32,830 nucleotides of DNA from Anaerolineae bacterium (GTDB lineage: Bacteria > Desulfobacterota > Desulfobacteria > Desulfobacterales > ETH-SRB1): contig DATKWZ010000042.1 of assembly GCA_035529315.1 (NCBI GenBank), positions 1-32,830 on the forward strand, given 5' to 3'. Position numbers and translations under genes: made by a program. This document shows positions 1 through 7,962 of the stretch, piece after piece. How positions within the stretch are numbered: the stretch's first letter is position 1; the number at the start of each line of letters is the position of its first letter. Under the pieces are notes generated by a model. The model did not search any database. It worked only from the letters and a program-made list of their open reading frames with translations, and was not told where the DNA came from.

Positions 1-1
1 G

Positions 2-223
2 GCAAACTTCATAAAGCAGGTTCACGATACTAAAAGACCGGTGATAATTACACAGCACGGGAAAGGCGTCGCGGTCCTTTTAGGTGCAAATGAATTTGAA
101 GCCATGCAAGAGAAAATCGAGCTTCTATCAGATATTCAAACCTCTCTCAATCAACTGGAAAAAGGAACGGGAATCAGCCATAAAGATGCAAAAGATAAAC
201 TATTAAAGCAAGTCCCAAAATGA
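2..223 (+). CDS. Phd/YefM-family antitoxin (5' partial)
   Basis: The reading frame is open from the first bases of the window, so the true start lies upstream; 73 residues are visible. The visible part begins NFIKQVHDTKRPVIITQHGK and continues with a VAVLLGANEFEAM segment. This is the typical Phd/YefM layout: DNA-binding N-terminal half, a beta hairpin with I-T-x-x-G-K, then a helical toxin-binding tail. Phd-type antitoxins neutralise a RelE/ParE-type toxin and repress their own operon. The stop overlaps the ATG of a truncated toxin-like frame in the ATGA arrangement usual for such pairs. The family call is made from sequence features by eye; what lies upstream of the window is unknown. Confidence 0.75.
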   Translation, partial: ANFIKQVHDTKRPVIITQHGKGVAVLLGANEFEAMQEKIELLSDIQTSLNQLEKGTGISHKDAKDKLLKQVPK

Positions 224-315
224 GAATAATCTGGTCTCCTGGCAAAAAGAGCGATTTGAATGTGGGACATAATACTCGGACAGTCTCTTCGGGCGAAACA
301 TCAGAATTTCTATAG
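220..315 (+). pseudogene. RelE/ParE-type toxin remnant
   Basis: An ATG overlapping the antitoxin stop opens a 31-codon frame beginning MRIIWSP, which is how many RelE/ParE toxins start. Homology appears to end after about seven codons, and the frame then runs through unrelated residues to TAG at 313-315. Toxins of this family are normally about 90-100 residues, so this is a stump. The antitoxin may therefore be an orphan that no longer has its partner. The identification rests on a very short match plus the gene arrangement. Confidence 0.55.
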
Positions 316-350
316 CTATCATAACACAGGTATTGTTCGGAGGCAAATCT

Positions 351-1724
351 ATGGACTACGAAGTGATTATTGTTGGTGCAGGGCCTGCCGGTATCTTCGC
401 GGCGCTATCCTTGGCGGAACTTGGCGTTGAGTCTGTTCTCTTGCTGGAGCAGGGGAAGGACCTGAAACAGCGCAGCCGCAAGAATGCTGAAGACATGCTC
501 TGCGGTTGGGGCGGAGCCGGCGCATACAGCGACGGCAAGTTGACGCTTTCCCCTGAGATAGGCGGATTCCTGGGGGAATTCATTGACCAGGAGTCTCTTC
601 ACCGGCTTCTCAGCAAGGCTGATGGAATTTATGTCGCTCATGGAGCGCCGGGCCATGTCTATGGTGAGATGTCTCCAAAATTGGAAGCTTTTGCCCGCCG
701 GGCCCGCGTTGCCGAGCTTGAGTTGATTCCCACGCGTATCAGACACATCGGAACCGAAAACTGCCGGGTTGTCCTGGACCGTTTGAGACACTCCCTTGCG
801 GGGCGAGTCGAAGTGCGCACCAATTGCCGGGTCCAAAACCTTTTGTCAGAAAATGGCAAGGCTCACGGGGTGAGACTGGCCGATGGGCAGACCATTACCG
901 GTCAGTTTGTTGTGGCCGCTCCAGGCCGGTCAGGGGCAAGCTGGATGAAGAAGGAGGCGGAGTCCCTGTGTCTTAAAACCAGGTCCAACCCCGTGGATAT
1001 TGGCGTCCGTGTTGAACTGCCGGCCGTTGTACTCAGGGAAATGACGGATATCAGCTTTGAAGCGAAACTCATACACTACTCCAAGACATTCGACGACAGG
1101 GTGCGCACTTTCTGCATGAATCCCTATGGAGAGGTCGTCGCGGAAGAGTCCGCCGGAATCACCACCGTGAACGGTCACAGCTATGCCAAAAAAAGAAGCG
1201 AGAACACCAACTTTGCAGTCTTGGTGAGCAGCGCTTTTACTGAGCCGTTTGACGATCCCATTGCCTACGGGCTTTACATTGCGAGGCTGGCGAATCTTCT
1301 CGGCGGAGGCGTGATCGTTCAGAGGCTGTGCGATTTGCTGGCAGGTCGACGCAGTACCAAGGCACGTCTTGACCGTTGTCTTACCCGGCCAACTCTCGCC
1401 AAGGCTATACCTGGAGACTTAAGCTTTGTGTTTCCCTACCGGCACCTCGTGACCATTATCGAAATGCTTCAAGCCCTTGATAAATTAGCCCCAGGGGTAT
1501 ACGGACGCCACACGCTTCTTTACGGCGTGGAAGTCAAGCTTTACTCCAACCGCCTTGATGTAACGGCAGAAATGCAAACCGAGGTGACCAACCTGTTTGC
1601 CATTGGGGATGGGGCTGGTATTACGCGCGGCCTGCTTCAGTCTTCAACAAGCGGGATTATTGCCGGCAGAGCTATCGCAGAGCGGCTAAAAGGTAAAGAA
1701 CAAACAGAGACAGGGGGAAGATAG
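351..1724 (+). CDS. FAD-dependent oxidoreductase (COG2509-like)
   Basis: A 457-residue flavoprotein. The N-terminus has a dinucleotide-binding Rossmann motif (VIIVGAGPAGIFAALSLAELG region), followed by a WGGAGAYSDGKL segment. Near the C-terminus is an AIGDGAGITRGLLQSS segment that would contact FAD. This order matches the uncharacterised NAD(P)/FAD-dependent dehydrogenases of the COG2509 type, whose substrate is not established. The start at 351 is preferred over the TTG at 333 because GGAGG at 339-343 lies seven bases upstream of the ATG. The gene is visibly richer in G and C than moaC/mltA downstream and stands alone, which hints at transfer. No membrane segment or signal peptide is seen. 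Confidence 0.8.
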   Translation: MDYEVIIVGAGPAGIFAALSLAELGVESVLLLEQGKDLKQRSRKNAEDMLCGWGGAGAYSDGKLTLSPEIGGFLGEFIDQESLHRLLSKADGIYVAHGAPGHVYGEMSPKLEAFARRARVAELELIPTRIRHIGTENCRVVLDRLRHSLAGRVEVRTNCRVQNLLSENGKAHGVRLADGQTITGQFVVAAPGRSGASWMKKEAESLCLKTRSNPVDIGVRVELPAVVLREMTDISFEAKLIHYSKTFDDRVRTFCMNPYGEVVAEESAGITTVNGHSYAKKRSENTNFAVLVSSAFTEPFDDPIAYGLYIARLANLLGGGVIVQRLCDLLAGRRSTKARLDRCLTRPTLAKAIPGDLSFVFPYRHLVTIIEMLQALDKLAPGVYGRHTLLYGVEVKLYSNRLDVTAEMQTEVTNLFAIGDGAGITRGLLQSSTSGIIAGRAIAERLKGKEQTETGGR

Positions 1725-1807
1725 GGAACGTTTGCGCTTTTTGACAAAAATGTTTAGTAAATCCGGGACGGTGTAATAAATAAATTAATCAAAACATGGG
1801 GTTTTCT

Positions 1808-2290
1808 ATGCAGGAATTTACACACATTGACAAGCAGGGTAAGGTACGGATGGTGGATGTAACAGATAAGGCGCCGAGTTTGCGCATCGCTGTTGCCCAG
1901 GGGGTTGTTTCAATGAATCCTGCAACATTTGAAATGATTTATAATCAAACAATAAAAAAGGGGAATGTTCTTGAAACAGCCAGGATTGCCGGTGTTATGG
2001 CTGCTAAAAAAACCTCTGAGTTGATTCCGATGTGCCATCCGCTTAATATTACACATATATCGGTTGATTTTTTTCCGGAAAAAAAAGCAAGCTCCATAAG
2101 AATCGAAACAACGGCTCGTCTTGTGGGACAAACAGGGGTTGAAATGGAGGCCCTGACGGCCGCATCTGTTGCAGCGCTGACCATCTACGATATGTGCAAG
2201 TCATATGACAGGGAAATGGTTATTTCCGATATATATCTTCTTGAAAAGTCCGGCGGAAAAAGCGGTGTTTTTACAAGAAAGAAATCATGA
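1808..2290 (+). CDS. moaC: Cyclic pyranopterin monophosphate synthase MoaC
   Basis: MoaC converts the 3',8-cyclo-GTP product of MoaA into cyclic pyranopterin monophosphate, the second step of molybdenum/tungsten cofactor synthesis in the cytosol. The protein shows the family landmarks: FTHIDKQGKVRMVDV near the N-terminus, the LIPMCHPL loop, GVEMEALTAASVAALTIYD and the lysine of MCKSYD. At about 160 residues it is full length. The ATG at 1808 is preferred because a G-rich stretch at 1798-1801 sits just upstream; an ATG at 1796 would add four residues and lacks a ribosome site. Its stop overlaps the mltA start (ATGA), so the two genes are translationally coupled. Moco supports enzymes such as formate dehydrogenases, common in sulfate reducers. 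Confidence 0.95.
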   Translation: MQEFTHIDKQGKVRMVDVTDKAPSLRIAVAQGVVSMNPATFEMIYNQTIKKGNVLETARIAGVMAAKKTSELIPMCHPLNITHISVDFFPEKKASSIRIETTARLVGQTGVEMEALTAASVAALTIYDMCKSYDREMVISDIYLLEKSGGKSGVFTRKKS

Positions 2291-3504
2291 CTCAATTTTA
2301 TCGTAATATAAATTGTTTTGTTCTCATATTTGTTTTGTTTGTTGGAGGATGTGCCGGTGTTAAAAAAGCTGCTCTCACAAGAATTTCTCCGTCAAAATAT
2401 CCCGTGTTTGCAGATGATATGCTCTATGACGGGTTAGAACACAGCATCTGTAAAAGCATTTCATACCTTGAGCAGGTTCCTTCTGATAGAACCTTCATGT
2501 TCGGCAAAGACATCTTTACAACTGATCATCTGATTAAATCCCTGCAGTGTTTTTTAGCCTTTATTCAGACAAAACCATCGAAACATGATTTGAACGGATT
2601 TATAAGGTCTAATTTTCTGGTTTACGGTTCTACTGAAAATAATGGCGGGAATAATGGATCAGGAAATGTCCTTTTTACAGGATATTACGAACCAATATTA
2701 GAAGGCAGCCTGATACAGAGCGACGAATTCAGATTTCCGGTTTACGCATGGCCTGATGATCTGGCTGTAATCGATCTTTCGCTGTTTTCTCCAATGTTTT
2801 CGGACAAAAAGATAATCGGAAGATACTTTAAAAATACGGTTGTGCCTTACTATGAACGCAGAGAAATTGAACATCAGGGTTGTCTTGAAGATACGGCCGA
2901 GCCCATTGCCTGGATAAAGGATCGGGTTGACCTCTTTTTTCTTCAGATTCAAGGTTCCGGGAAAATCTATCTAAATAACGGAAAAACAATTAATGTTCAT
3001 TATCATACCTCAAACGGCTGGCCGTATAAAAGCATAGGAAAATATCTGATTGAAAAGGATAAAATACCAAGATCAGAGATGTCCATGCAGAAAATTCGAG
3101 CTTATTTGCGGGATAATCCAAAAGAGCTTGACACGATTTTGCATTACAATCCCAGTTATGTGTTTTTCAAAATAGAAGATGACGGACCCCTGGGCTGCCT
3201 TAATGTCAAATTGACTCCAGGCAGATCCATAGCATTAGACAGAAAAATATTTCCAAATGCCGCCCTGGCCTTTATTGAGACAAAAAAGCCGTTAATAGAC
3301 GGGGCAGGCAGGATTAATACATGGAAAGACTATAATCGATTTGTGTTAAACCAGGATACGGGCGGGGCAATTACCGGGCCGGGCCGGGCGGATATATTTT
3401 TTGGAAACGGCATACATGCTGAAATAGCGGCAGGCCACATGCAGCATCCAGGGAAACTGTTCTTTCTTATCCTAAAGCCTGATGCTGTTGATAAAACCGA
3501 TTGA
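2287..3504 (+). CDS. mltA: Membrane-bound lytic murein transglycosylase A (MltA)
   Basis: A 405-residue lipoprotein. A hydrophobic signal peptide ends in a V-G-G-C lipobox with the lipidated cysteine at residue 22. MltA cleaves the MurNAc-GlcNAc bond of peptidoglycan with formation of 1,6-anhydro-MurNAc, at the inner face of the outer membrane. The central MltA domain contains FTGYYEPILEGS. The C-terminal 3D domain contains the DTGGAITGPGRADIFFGNG segment with the catalytic-region aspartates. The gene starts inside the moaC stop codon. The coupling with moaC is positional; there is no obvious functional link. Confidence 0.93.
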   Translation: MTQFYRNINCFVLIFVLFVGGCAGVKKAALTRISPSKYPVFADDMLYDGLEHSICKSISYLEQVPSDRTFMFGKDIFTTDHLIKSLQCFLAFIQTKPSKHDLNGFIRSNFLVYGSTENNGGNNGSGNVLFTGYYEPILEGSLIQSDEFRFPVYAWPDDLAVIDLSLFSPMFSDKKIIGRYFKNTVVPYYERREIEHQGCLEDTAEPIAWIKDRVDLFFLQIQGSGKIYLNNGKTINVHYHTSNGWPYKSIGKYLIEKDKIPRSEMSMQKIRAYLRDNPKELDTILHYNPSYVFFKIEDDGPLGCLNVKLTPGRSIALDRKIFPNAALAFIETKKPLIDGAGRINTWKDYNRFVLNQDTGGAITGPGRADIFFGNGIHAEIAAGHMQHPGKLFFLILKPDAVDKTD

Positions 3505-3604
3505 ACCGCGTTTAGCCAAGGCATTTTTTGCAATATAGCTTGACACTTATGGGCAAAATCAGTACGAAACAAGCCTGATAACTTTATAAAAAGGAGTTTT
3601 ATTT

Positions 3605-3925
3605 ATGTTCGGCATCGGCATGCCTGAAATGATTTTAATACTGGCTATAGCCCTTATAGTTCTTGGCCCCAAAAAACTCCCGGATCTCGCAAAATCCCTG
3701 GGCCGTGCAATGCGCGAATTTAAAAAGGCTACAACTGAATTAAAAGAATCAATAGATGTAGATAATGAATTAACTGATGTAAAAAAAGCCTTTGATGGCA
3801 TGAATGATGATATCAGAAAAAGCGTGGATGTAAATATTGATTTTGACGATAAAGCTAAAGAGGTCTCAACATCTTCAACAGATAAAAAAAGCAAAAAGGA
3901 ACCTGAAGAGGAAGAGGATCTTTAA
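3605..3925 (+). CDS. Sec-independent translocase TatA/TatB-family subunit
   Basis: A 106-residue single-span protein of the twin-arginine translocase. The order is a short periplasmic start (MFGIGMPEM), a hydrophobic helix ([12 protein letters not shown]), the hinge [15 protein letters not shown], an amphipathic helix, and a highly charged tail ending EPEEEEDL. A glutamate early in the membrane helix is TatB-like, but the hinge and short length fit TatA as well, so the subunit type is left open. A ribosome site AAGGAG lies just before the ATG. tatC begins three bases after the stop, so the two form an operon. Confidence 0.92.
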   Translation: MFGIGMPEMILILAIALIVLGPKKLPDLAKSLGRAMREFKKATTELKESIDVDNELTDVKKAFDGMNDDIRKSVDVNIDFDDKAKEVSTSSTDKKSKKEPEEEEDL

Positions 3926-3928
3926 AAG

Positions 3929-4687
3929 ATGACTGAAAATGATGAGACCGAGAAAATCCCCTTTACCGGCCACCTGGAAGAGCTGAGAAAGCGTCTTGTC
4001 ATCTGTTTTATAGCTGTCGGCATAGGGTTTGTTCTTTCATACGGGTTTAAGGAAAAATTATTTGATATTTTATCTCATCCGCTTATATCGGCGATGGGCG
4101 CAGATGACAAACTGATTTTTACAGGTCTGCCCGAGGCTTTTTTTACCTATTTAAAGGTTGCTTTCCTGTCCGGCTTTATGCTGGCAGCGCCGGTTATTCT
4201 TTATCAATTCTGGATATTTATAGCTCCGGGGCTGTATCAAAAAGAAAGGCGCTTTCTTATCCCGATAGTTTTTTTATCCTCTTTTTTCTTTGTTGGCGGG
4301 GCGCTATTTGGATATTTTATTGTTTTCCCGTTTGGTTTTAAGTTTTTTTTAGGGTTTGCATCTGAAACAATTAAGCCTCTTCCCTCCATGCGTGAATACT
4401 TAAGTTTTGCTTCCAAATTACTGCTTGCCTTTGGACTTGTTTTTGAGCTTCCGCTTATTATTACCTTTATGGCTAAACTTGGTATGGTTTCGGTAGAATT
4501 TTTGAAAAAAAACAGAAAATATGCACTACTGTTGTTTTTTGTGGCCGCTGCCATCTTAACTCCGCCTGATGTTGTAACGCAGATAATGATGGCTGTTCCT
4601 TTAATGCTGCTATATGAAATAAGCATAATCGGCGCCAGAATCTTTGGAAAAAAAGCAAAGGAAATCGATAAGGTTTCTTCAAAATAG
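3929..4687 (+). CDS. tatC: Sec-independent protein translocase TatC
   Basis: TatC is the multispanning inner-membrane receptor that recognises twin-arginine signal peptides of folded, often cofactor-bearing, proteins. At 252 residues it has the usual length, with six predicted membrane segments. It starts with the conserved cytoplasmic motif PFTGHLEELRKRL and has FWIFIAPGLYQKERR in the first periplasmic/cytoplasmic loop region. AAILTPPDVVTQIMMAVPL covers the last hairpin and LLYEISI the last helix. The gene follows tatA/B directly. The Tat system would serve periplasmic metalloenzymes whose electrons may pass through the nearby cytochrome c3; that link is inference. Confidence 0.95.
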   Translation: MTENDETEKIPFTGHLEELRKRLVICFIAVGIGFVLSYGFKEKLFDILSHPLISAMGADDKLIFTGLPEAFFTYLKVAFLSGFMLAAPVILYQFWIFIAPGLYQKERRFLIPIVFLSSFFFVGGALFGYFIVFPFGFKFFLGFASETIKPLPSMREYLSFASKLLLAFGLVFELPLIITFMAKLGMVSVEFLKKNRKYALLLFFVAAAILTPPDVVTQIMMAVPLMLLYEISIIGARIFGKKAKEIDKVSSK

Positions 4688-4829
4688 GAGACCTTTGAAA
4701 AACGCTTAATTTTGTTCAAGTTTAAGGAAGGCGAATTTTTTAAACGTAGGAATACATTGAGTATTTCGAGGCTTAAAATTTGAGCCTGACACAGAAATTG
4801 GGCAAAAGAGGGCGTTTTGCAAAGGTCTC
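4688..4829 (+). repeat. MITE-like palindromic repeat element
   Basis: The element is 142 bp and non-coding. Its 18-base ends, 4688-4705 (gagacctttgaaaaacgc) and 4812-4829, are inverted repeats matching at 17 of 18 positions. It begins immediately after the tatC stop codon. A degenerate copy of one end lies at 8696-8719, so the sequence is repeated. The ends and size fit a non-autonomous miniature inverted-repeat element. It may also act as a transcript end for tatC. No target duplication could be identified. Confidence 0.7.
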
Positions 4830-4869
4830 AACAGCAAAAAGTTCTAATATAACGGACTGTTGTTTGTTG

Positions 4870-4898
4870 TTGACAAAACTCATTATGCTTGGTAAATG
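4870..4898 (+). promoter_or_regulatory. Probable sigma-70 promoter of the cytochrome c3 gene
   Basis: A consensus -35 TTGACA at 4870-4875 is followed after 17 bases by TAAATG at 4893-4898, with a TGg extension just before the -10. An imperfect inverted repeat (gcttggt at 4887-4893, actaagc at 4900-4906) covers the -10 and could be an operator. This is prediction from sequence only. Confidence 0.5.
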
Positions 4899-4966
4899 CA
4901 CTAAGCGTAATTTTAGTTATTATTGTTTTTGATAAATAGATATATGGAAGGAGGTGAAGTATATTT

Positions 4967-5419
4967 ATGCGTAAAAAATCTCTAATAATTATGGCTATTT
5001 TCGGCATCGCCGCCCTGTTTGTTGCTACCGTTATTTATGCCGGCACCACTGTTCCTGATGTTGTCAAGATGGAGAACAAAGCCTACAAACATAAAAAAGG
5101 TGTCGTAACATTCTCCCACAAGAAGCATACCACGGATTATAAAGCAGGCTGCGGAGAATGCCACCATGATGCAAGCAATAAGCCTCTTAACAGTCTCAAA
5201 GCAGGAGATAAGGTTCAGGGTTGCATCGAGTGCCATAAGAAACCTGGTGAAGCACCTAAGGGAAAGGATGCGCCGAAGTTATCAAAGAAACAAAAATTGG
5301 AATACCATGCCGAGGCGCTTCACGACAACTGCAAGGGTTGCCATAAGGAATTCAACACGAAAACCGGCACAAAAGCAGCGCCTACAACCTGCGCAAAGTG
5401 CCATCCAACAAAGAATTAG
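4967..5419 (+). CDS. Periplasmic tetraheme cytochrome c3 (class III)
   Basis: A 150-residue precursor with a cleavable signal peptide (basic MRKK, hydrophobic core, cleavage near A25 in VIYA-G). Four CXXCH heme-binding motifs occur at residues 62-66, 86-90, 122-126 and 142-146. Extra histidines suited to be sixth ligands include the FSHKKH pair at 51 and 54, H67 and H114/H119. This is the plan of type I cytochrome c3, which shuttles electrons between periplasmic hydrogenases or formate dehydrogenases and membrane complexes in sulfate reducers. A near-perfect ribosome site (AAGGAGGTG, 4948-4956), its own promoter and a strong terminator suggest a highly expressed single-gene unit. Confidence 0.95.
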   Translation: MRKKSLIIMAIFGIAALFVATVIYAGTTVPDVVKMENKAYKHKKGVVTFSHKKHTTDYKAGCGECHHDASNKPLNSLKAGDKVQGCIECHKKPGEAPKGKDAPKLSKKQKLEYHAEALHDNCKGCHKEFNTKTGTKAAPTTCAKCHPTKN

Positions 5420-5443
5420 TAAAAATCTGCAGGTTTATAATAC

Positions 5444-5485
5444 AAACATGGCAAGCATAATAAACAATGCTTGCCATGTTTTTTT
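5444..5485 (+). terminator. Rho-independent terminator after cytochrome c3
   Basis: A perfect 15-bp stem (5444-5458 with 5467-5481) around an eight-base loop runs directly into a T-tract ending near 5485. It lies 24 bases after the cytochrome stop codon. Confidence 0.92.
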
Positions 5486-5522
5486 ATGCCCCATCCTTCC
5501 TCTCGTTGCATGCCTTTGATCA

Positions 5523-5576
5523 GAAAATGCAAAAAAGCTTTTGAGTCTGTTGGAATGATATAGTTTTTGCATTTTC
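5523..5576 (+). promoter_or_regulatory. Inverted repeat upstream of the guaA-type gene
   Basis: Two perfect 13-base arms (gaaaatgcaaaaa at 5523-5535 and its complement at 5564-5576) are separated by 28 bases. The right arm overlaps a possible -35 (TTGCAT, 5567-5572) that is followed after 18 bases by TATATA at 5591-5596. The arrangement could be an operator or a leader structure. No known riboswitch was recognised. Confidence 0.4.
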
Positions 5577-5667
5577 ATTAAAAACAATGTTATATATATA
5601 TAAATTAACTCTGAACTTGTTTGTTTTATTAAGCAAAATAAATTTATGGTGATAAGGAGATTAGCAT

Positions 5668-6630
5668 ATGATTAAGGGAATTACCGCTCAGGACCTTAAC
5701 AGCGAGCGTTTCATTAATGACAAGGTCAAAGAGATCCAGCTCTCTGTTGGAGACGGGATGGCGATCAATGCCCTGTCCGGAGGCGTTGATTCATCCACGG
5801 TCACAATGCTCGGCCATAAGGCGCTTGGAAAACGCCTTAAGACTGTTTTTATCGAAAACGGCCTCATGCGCGAGGGAGAATCAGAACATGTTGCGGCTCT
5901 TTTTCAAAAGTTAGGGGTTACGGTCGAAGTGGTTGATGCGCACAAAGAGTTTTTTGCCGCGCTCAAGGAGGTTGCCGACCCGGAAGAAAAACGCGAGGCA
6001 ATTACCCAGACCTTTTACCGAAACGTATTTGGACACATTGTCAAAGAAAGTGGGGCAAAACACCTTCTTCAGGGAACTATACTGACAGATATCGACGAGA
6101 CCGTCGCAGGGATAAAACGACAGCACAATGTCTTTGAGCAGATCGGGATCGATCCGCAGGAAGCTTTCGGATACCAAATCCTTGAGCCGCTCATTCAGCT
6201 TCGCAAGGACGGCGTTAGAAAGATTGGCAAGGCTCTCGGGCTTCCAGCCGAGCTATTCGAGCGTATTCCGTTCCCGGGACCGGCCCTCTCGGCACGCGTG
6301 ATAGGCAAGGTAACCCCTGAGCGCATCGAGACGGTCCGAAAGGCAACCGTCGTTGTCGAGCGATTACTCAAGGACACCGGTGCATTTCAGTATATGGCAA
6401 TCCTTCATGAAGACCGCGTAACAGGGATGCGCGAGGGCAAACGCGATTTTGGCCAGCAGATTGAGGTGCGTTGCTGGGACAGCATCGATGCGCGAATTGC
6501 AACACCGACTAAACTCTCGTTCGAAATCTTAGAGAAGCTCGCCAACGAGATTATCCGCGATGTACCCGGCATCGTAAGCGTCACATACAACATAGCAACA
6601 AAGCCCCCTTCAACAATCGAAGCGGTTTAA
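5668..6630 (+). CDS. Stand-alone GMP synthase-type ATP pyrophosphatase subunit
   Basis: A 320-residue protein corresponding to the C-terminal two thirds of GuaA. The PP-loop SGGVDSS lies near residue 38, followed by an F-I-E-N-G-L-M-R strand, LLQGTILTDI, the IKRQHN lid segment, and the dimerisation domain with RIPFPGPALSARVIG and the closing KPPSTIE. The family adenylates XMP and aminates it to GMP. No glutamine amidotransferase domain is fused and none is adjacent, so it resembles the archaeal two-subunit GMP synthase (subunit B) and would need a separate amidotransferase or ammonia. The sequence around QHNVFEQIGIDPQEAFGY diverges from ordinary GuaA. The gene is more GC-rich than its neighbours. 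AAGGAG precedes the ATG. Confidence 0.85.
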   Translation: MIKGITAQDLNSERFINDKVKEIQLSVGDGMAINALSGGVDSSTVTMLGHKALGKRLKTVFIENGLMREGESEHVAALFQKLGVTVEVVDAHKEFFAALKEVADPEEKREAITQTFYRNVFGHIVKESGAKHLLQGTILTDIDETVAGIKRQHNVFEQIGIDPQEAFGYQILEPLIQLRKDGVRKIGKALGLPAELFERIPFPGPALSARVIGKVTPERIETVRKATVVVERLLKDTGAFQYMAILHEDRVTGMREGKRDFGQQIEVRCWDSIDARIATPTKLSFEILEKLANEIIRDVPGIVSVTYNIATKPPSTIEAV

Positions 6631-6680
6631 CGACAGTGTTTAGATAAAATCATTTCAGGTTTTAAAAAATAATTGATTTA

Positions 6681-6699
6681 CCTCTGTGTGCTCTGTGGT
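6681..6699 (-). repeat. Dispersed ACCACAGAG-type repeat fragment
   Basis: Read on the minus strand this stretch is accacagagcacacagagg, in the gap upstream of argJ. Related tracts occur near 10076-10136, 30196 and 30985. It is non-coding. Confidence 0.45.
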
Positions 6700-6753
6700 A
6701 AATGTTTACAACCGCAGATAGTTTGTTGCATAATATTGGAGTATTACGACGAA

Positions 6754-7947
6754 ATGAATACTATGAAAAAAATATTGTGCCCGGGCTTTAAGGCCGCAGG
6801 AATTGCATCCGGGCTTAAAAAAAACAGCGAAAAGGACCTTGGACTGATCTTTTCAACGGTTCCGGCAAATGCAGCCGCGGTGTTTACAAAAAACAGGGTG
6901 CAGGGCGCACATATACTGCTTGACAGAGAGCGGATAAAGTCCGGGCTATGCCAGGCCGTTGTTGTTAACAGCGGCAATGCAAACTGCTGCACAGGCAAAC
7001 AGGGAATTAACGATGCAAAAACCATGGCAATGCTTTGCGCATCTGAACTTGGAATTTCCGAAGAGATGGTGCTTGTGGCTTCAACCGGGGTTATCGGCGA
7101 ACCATTGCCGATAGAAAAGATTAAAAAAGCATCTCCGGGCCTTGTTAAAGCTCTTGCGTATGAAGGATTTTACGATCTTGCCAAAGCCATGATGACAACA
7201 GATACCGTGCCGAAGATAGTTTCAATCCAGGGAGATATTAAAGGCAAAACCTTTACAATAACCGGAATAGCCAAAGGTTCCGGAATGATATGCCCAAACA
7301 TGGCAACAATGCTCTGTTTTATATGCACAGACATTAAAGCCTCTTCCGCGTTTCTGAAGAAAGCCCTCTGCTCCGCAACCAAGCGATCCTTTAACAGAAT
7401 CACCATTGACGGCGATATGAGCCCTAATGACACAGTCATTATTATGGCAAATGGTGTGTCAGAAGCTGTTGTTCAAGGTTCCATTAAAAACAATTCATTT
7501 CAAAGGGCCCTTAATGAAGTCATGATCACCCTTGCAAAAAAGCTGATAAAAGACGGAGAAGGGGCGACAAAGCTGGTCGAAATTATCGTAAAAGGAGCGC
7601 TGTCAGACACAGCCGCCTATAAAATTGCCGGCATTGTAGCGAATTCAAATCTTGTAAAGACAGCCTTTTTCGGAGAAGACGCAAATTGGGGAAGAATTGT
7701 TGCAGCAGCAGGCAGAGCCGATGTTCCTGTTAACCCTGATAAGATTGATATCTTTTTTGATGATATTATGATGGTTAAAAACGGTTTGGGATGCGGAAAA
7801 GCCTCTGAAGCCGAGTCAACAAAGGTGCTTAAAAAACCCGAGTTTACCGTGTTGATCGATCTTCATCAGGGCAAGGGTTTTTCTTCGGTTCTTACCTGCG
7901 ATTTCTCCATTGATTATGTTAAGATAAATGCTGATTACAGGTCTTAG
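6754..7947 (+). CDS. argJ: Glutamate N-acetyltransferase / amino-acid acetyltransferase ArgJ
   Basis: ArgJ transfers the acetyl group from N-acetylornithine to glutamate, closing the acetyl cycle of arginine synthesis in the cytosol; bifunctional forms also use acetyl-CoA. The ~398-residue protein has the family start (CPGFKAAGIASGLK), VVNSGNANCCTG, ASTGVIGEPLP, MTTDTVPK and the autoprocessing segment KGSGMICPNMATML. The threonine of M-A-T-M-L there becomes the catalytic N-terminal nucleophile of the beta chain. Near the end is FGEDANWGRIVAAAGRA. The start at 6754 is chosen because GGAG lies 12 bases upstream and the homologous region begins here; an in-frame extension to 6673 crosses a repeat tract. 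ATG 6763 is an alternative. Whether it is mono- or bifunctional cannot be told. Confidence 0.95.
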   Translation: MNTMKKILCPGFKAAGIASGLKKNSEKDLGLIFSTVPANAAAVFTKNRVQGAHILLDRERIKSGLCQAVVVNSGNANCCTGKQGINDAKTMAMLCASELGISEEMVLVASTGVIGEPLPIEKIKKASPGLVKALAYEGFYDLAKAMMTTDTVPKIVSIQGDIKGKTFTITGIAKGSGMICPNMATMLCFICTDIKASSAFLKKALCSATKRSFNRITIDGDMSPNDTVIIMANGVSEAVVQGSIKNNSFQRALNEVMITLAKKLIKDGEGATKLVEIIVKGALSDTAAYKIAGIVANSNLVKTAFFGEDANWGRIVAAAGRADVPVNPDKIDIFFDDIMMVKNGLGCGKASEAESTKVLKKPEFTVLIDLHQGKGFSSVLTCDFSIDYVKINADYRS

Positions 7948-7962
7948 TACACATATAAAAAT

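Noticed and set aside
1741..1779. TTGACA at 1741 as a moaC promoter
   Set aside because: No acceptable -10 lies 16-18 bases away; the nearest TAATAA is too distant.
1796..1807. Upstream ATG of moaC
   Set aside because: It has no ribosome site; the ATG at 1808 has a better-placed G-rich site and matches the family's start.
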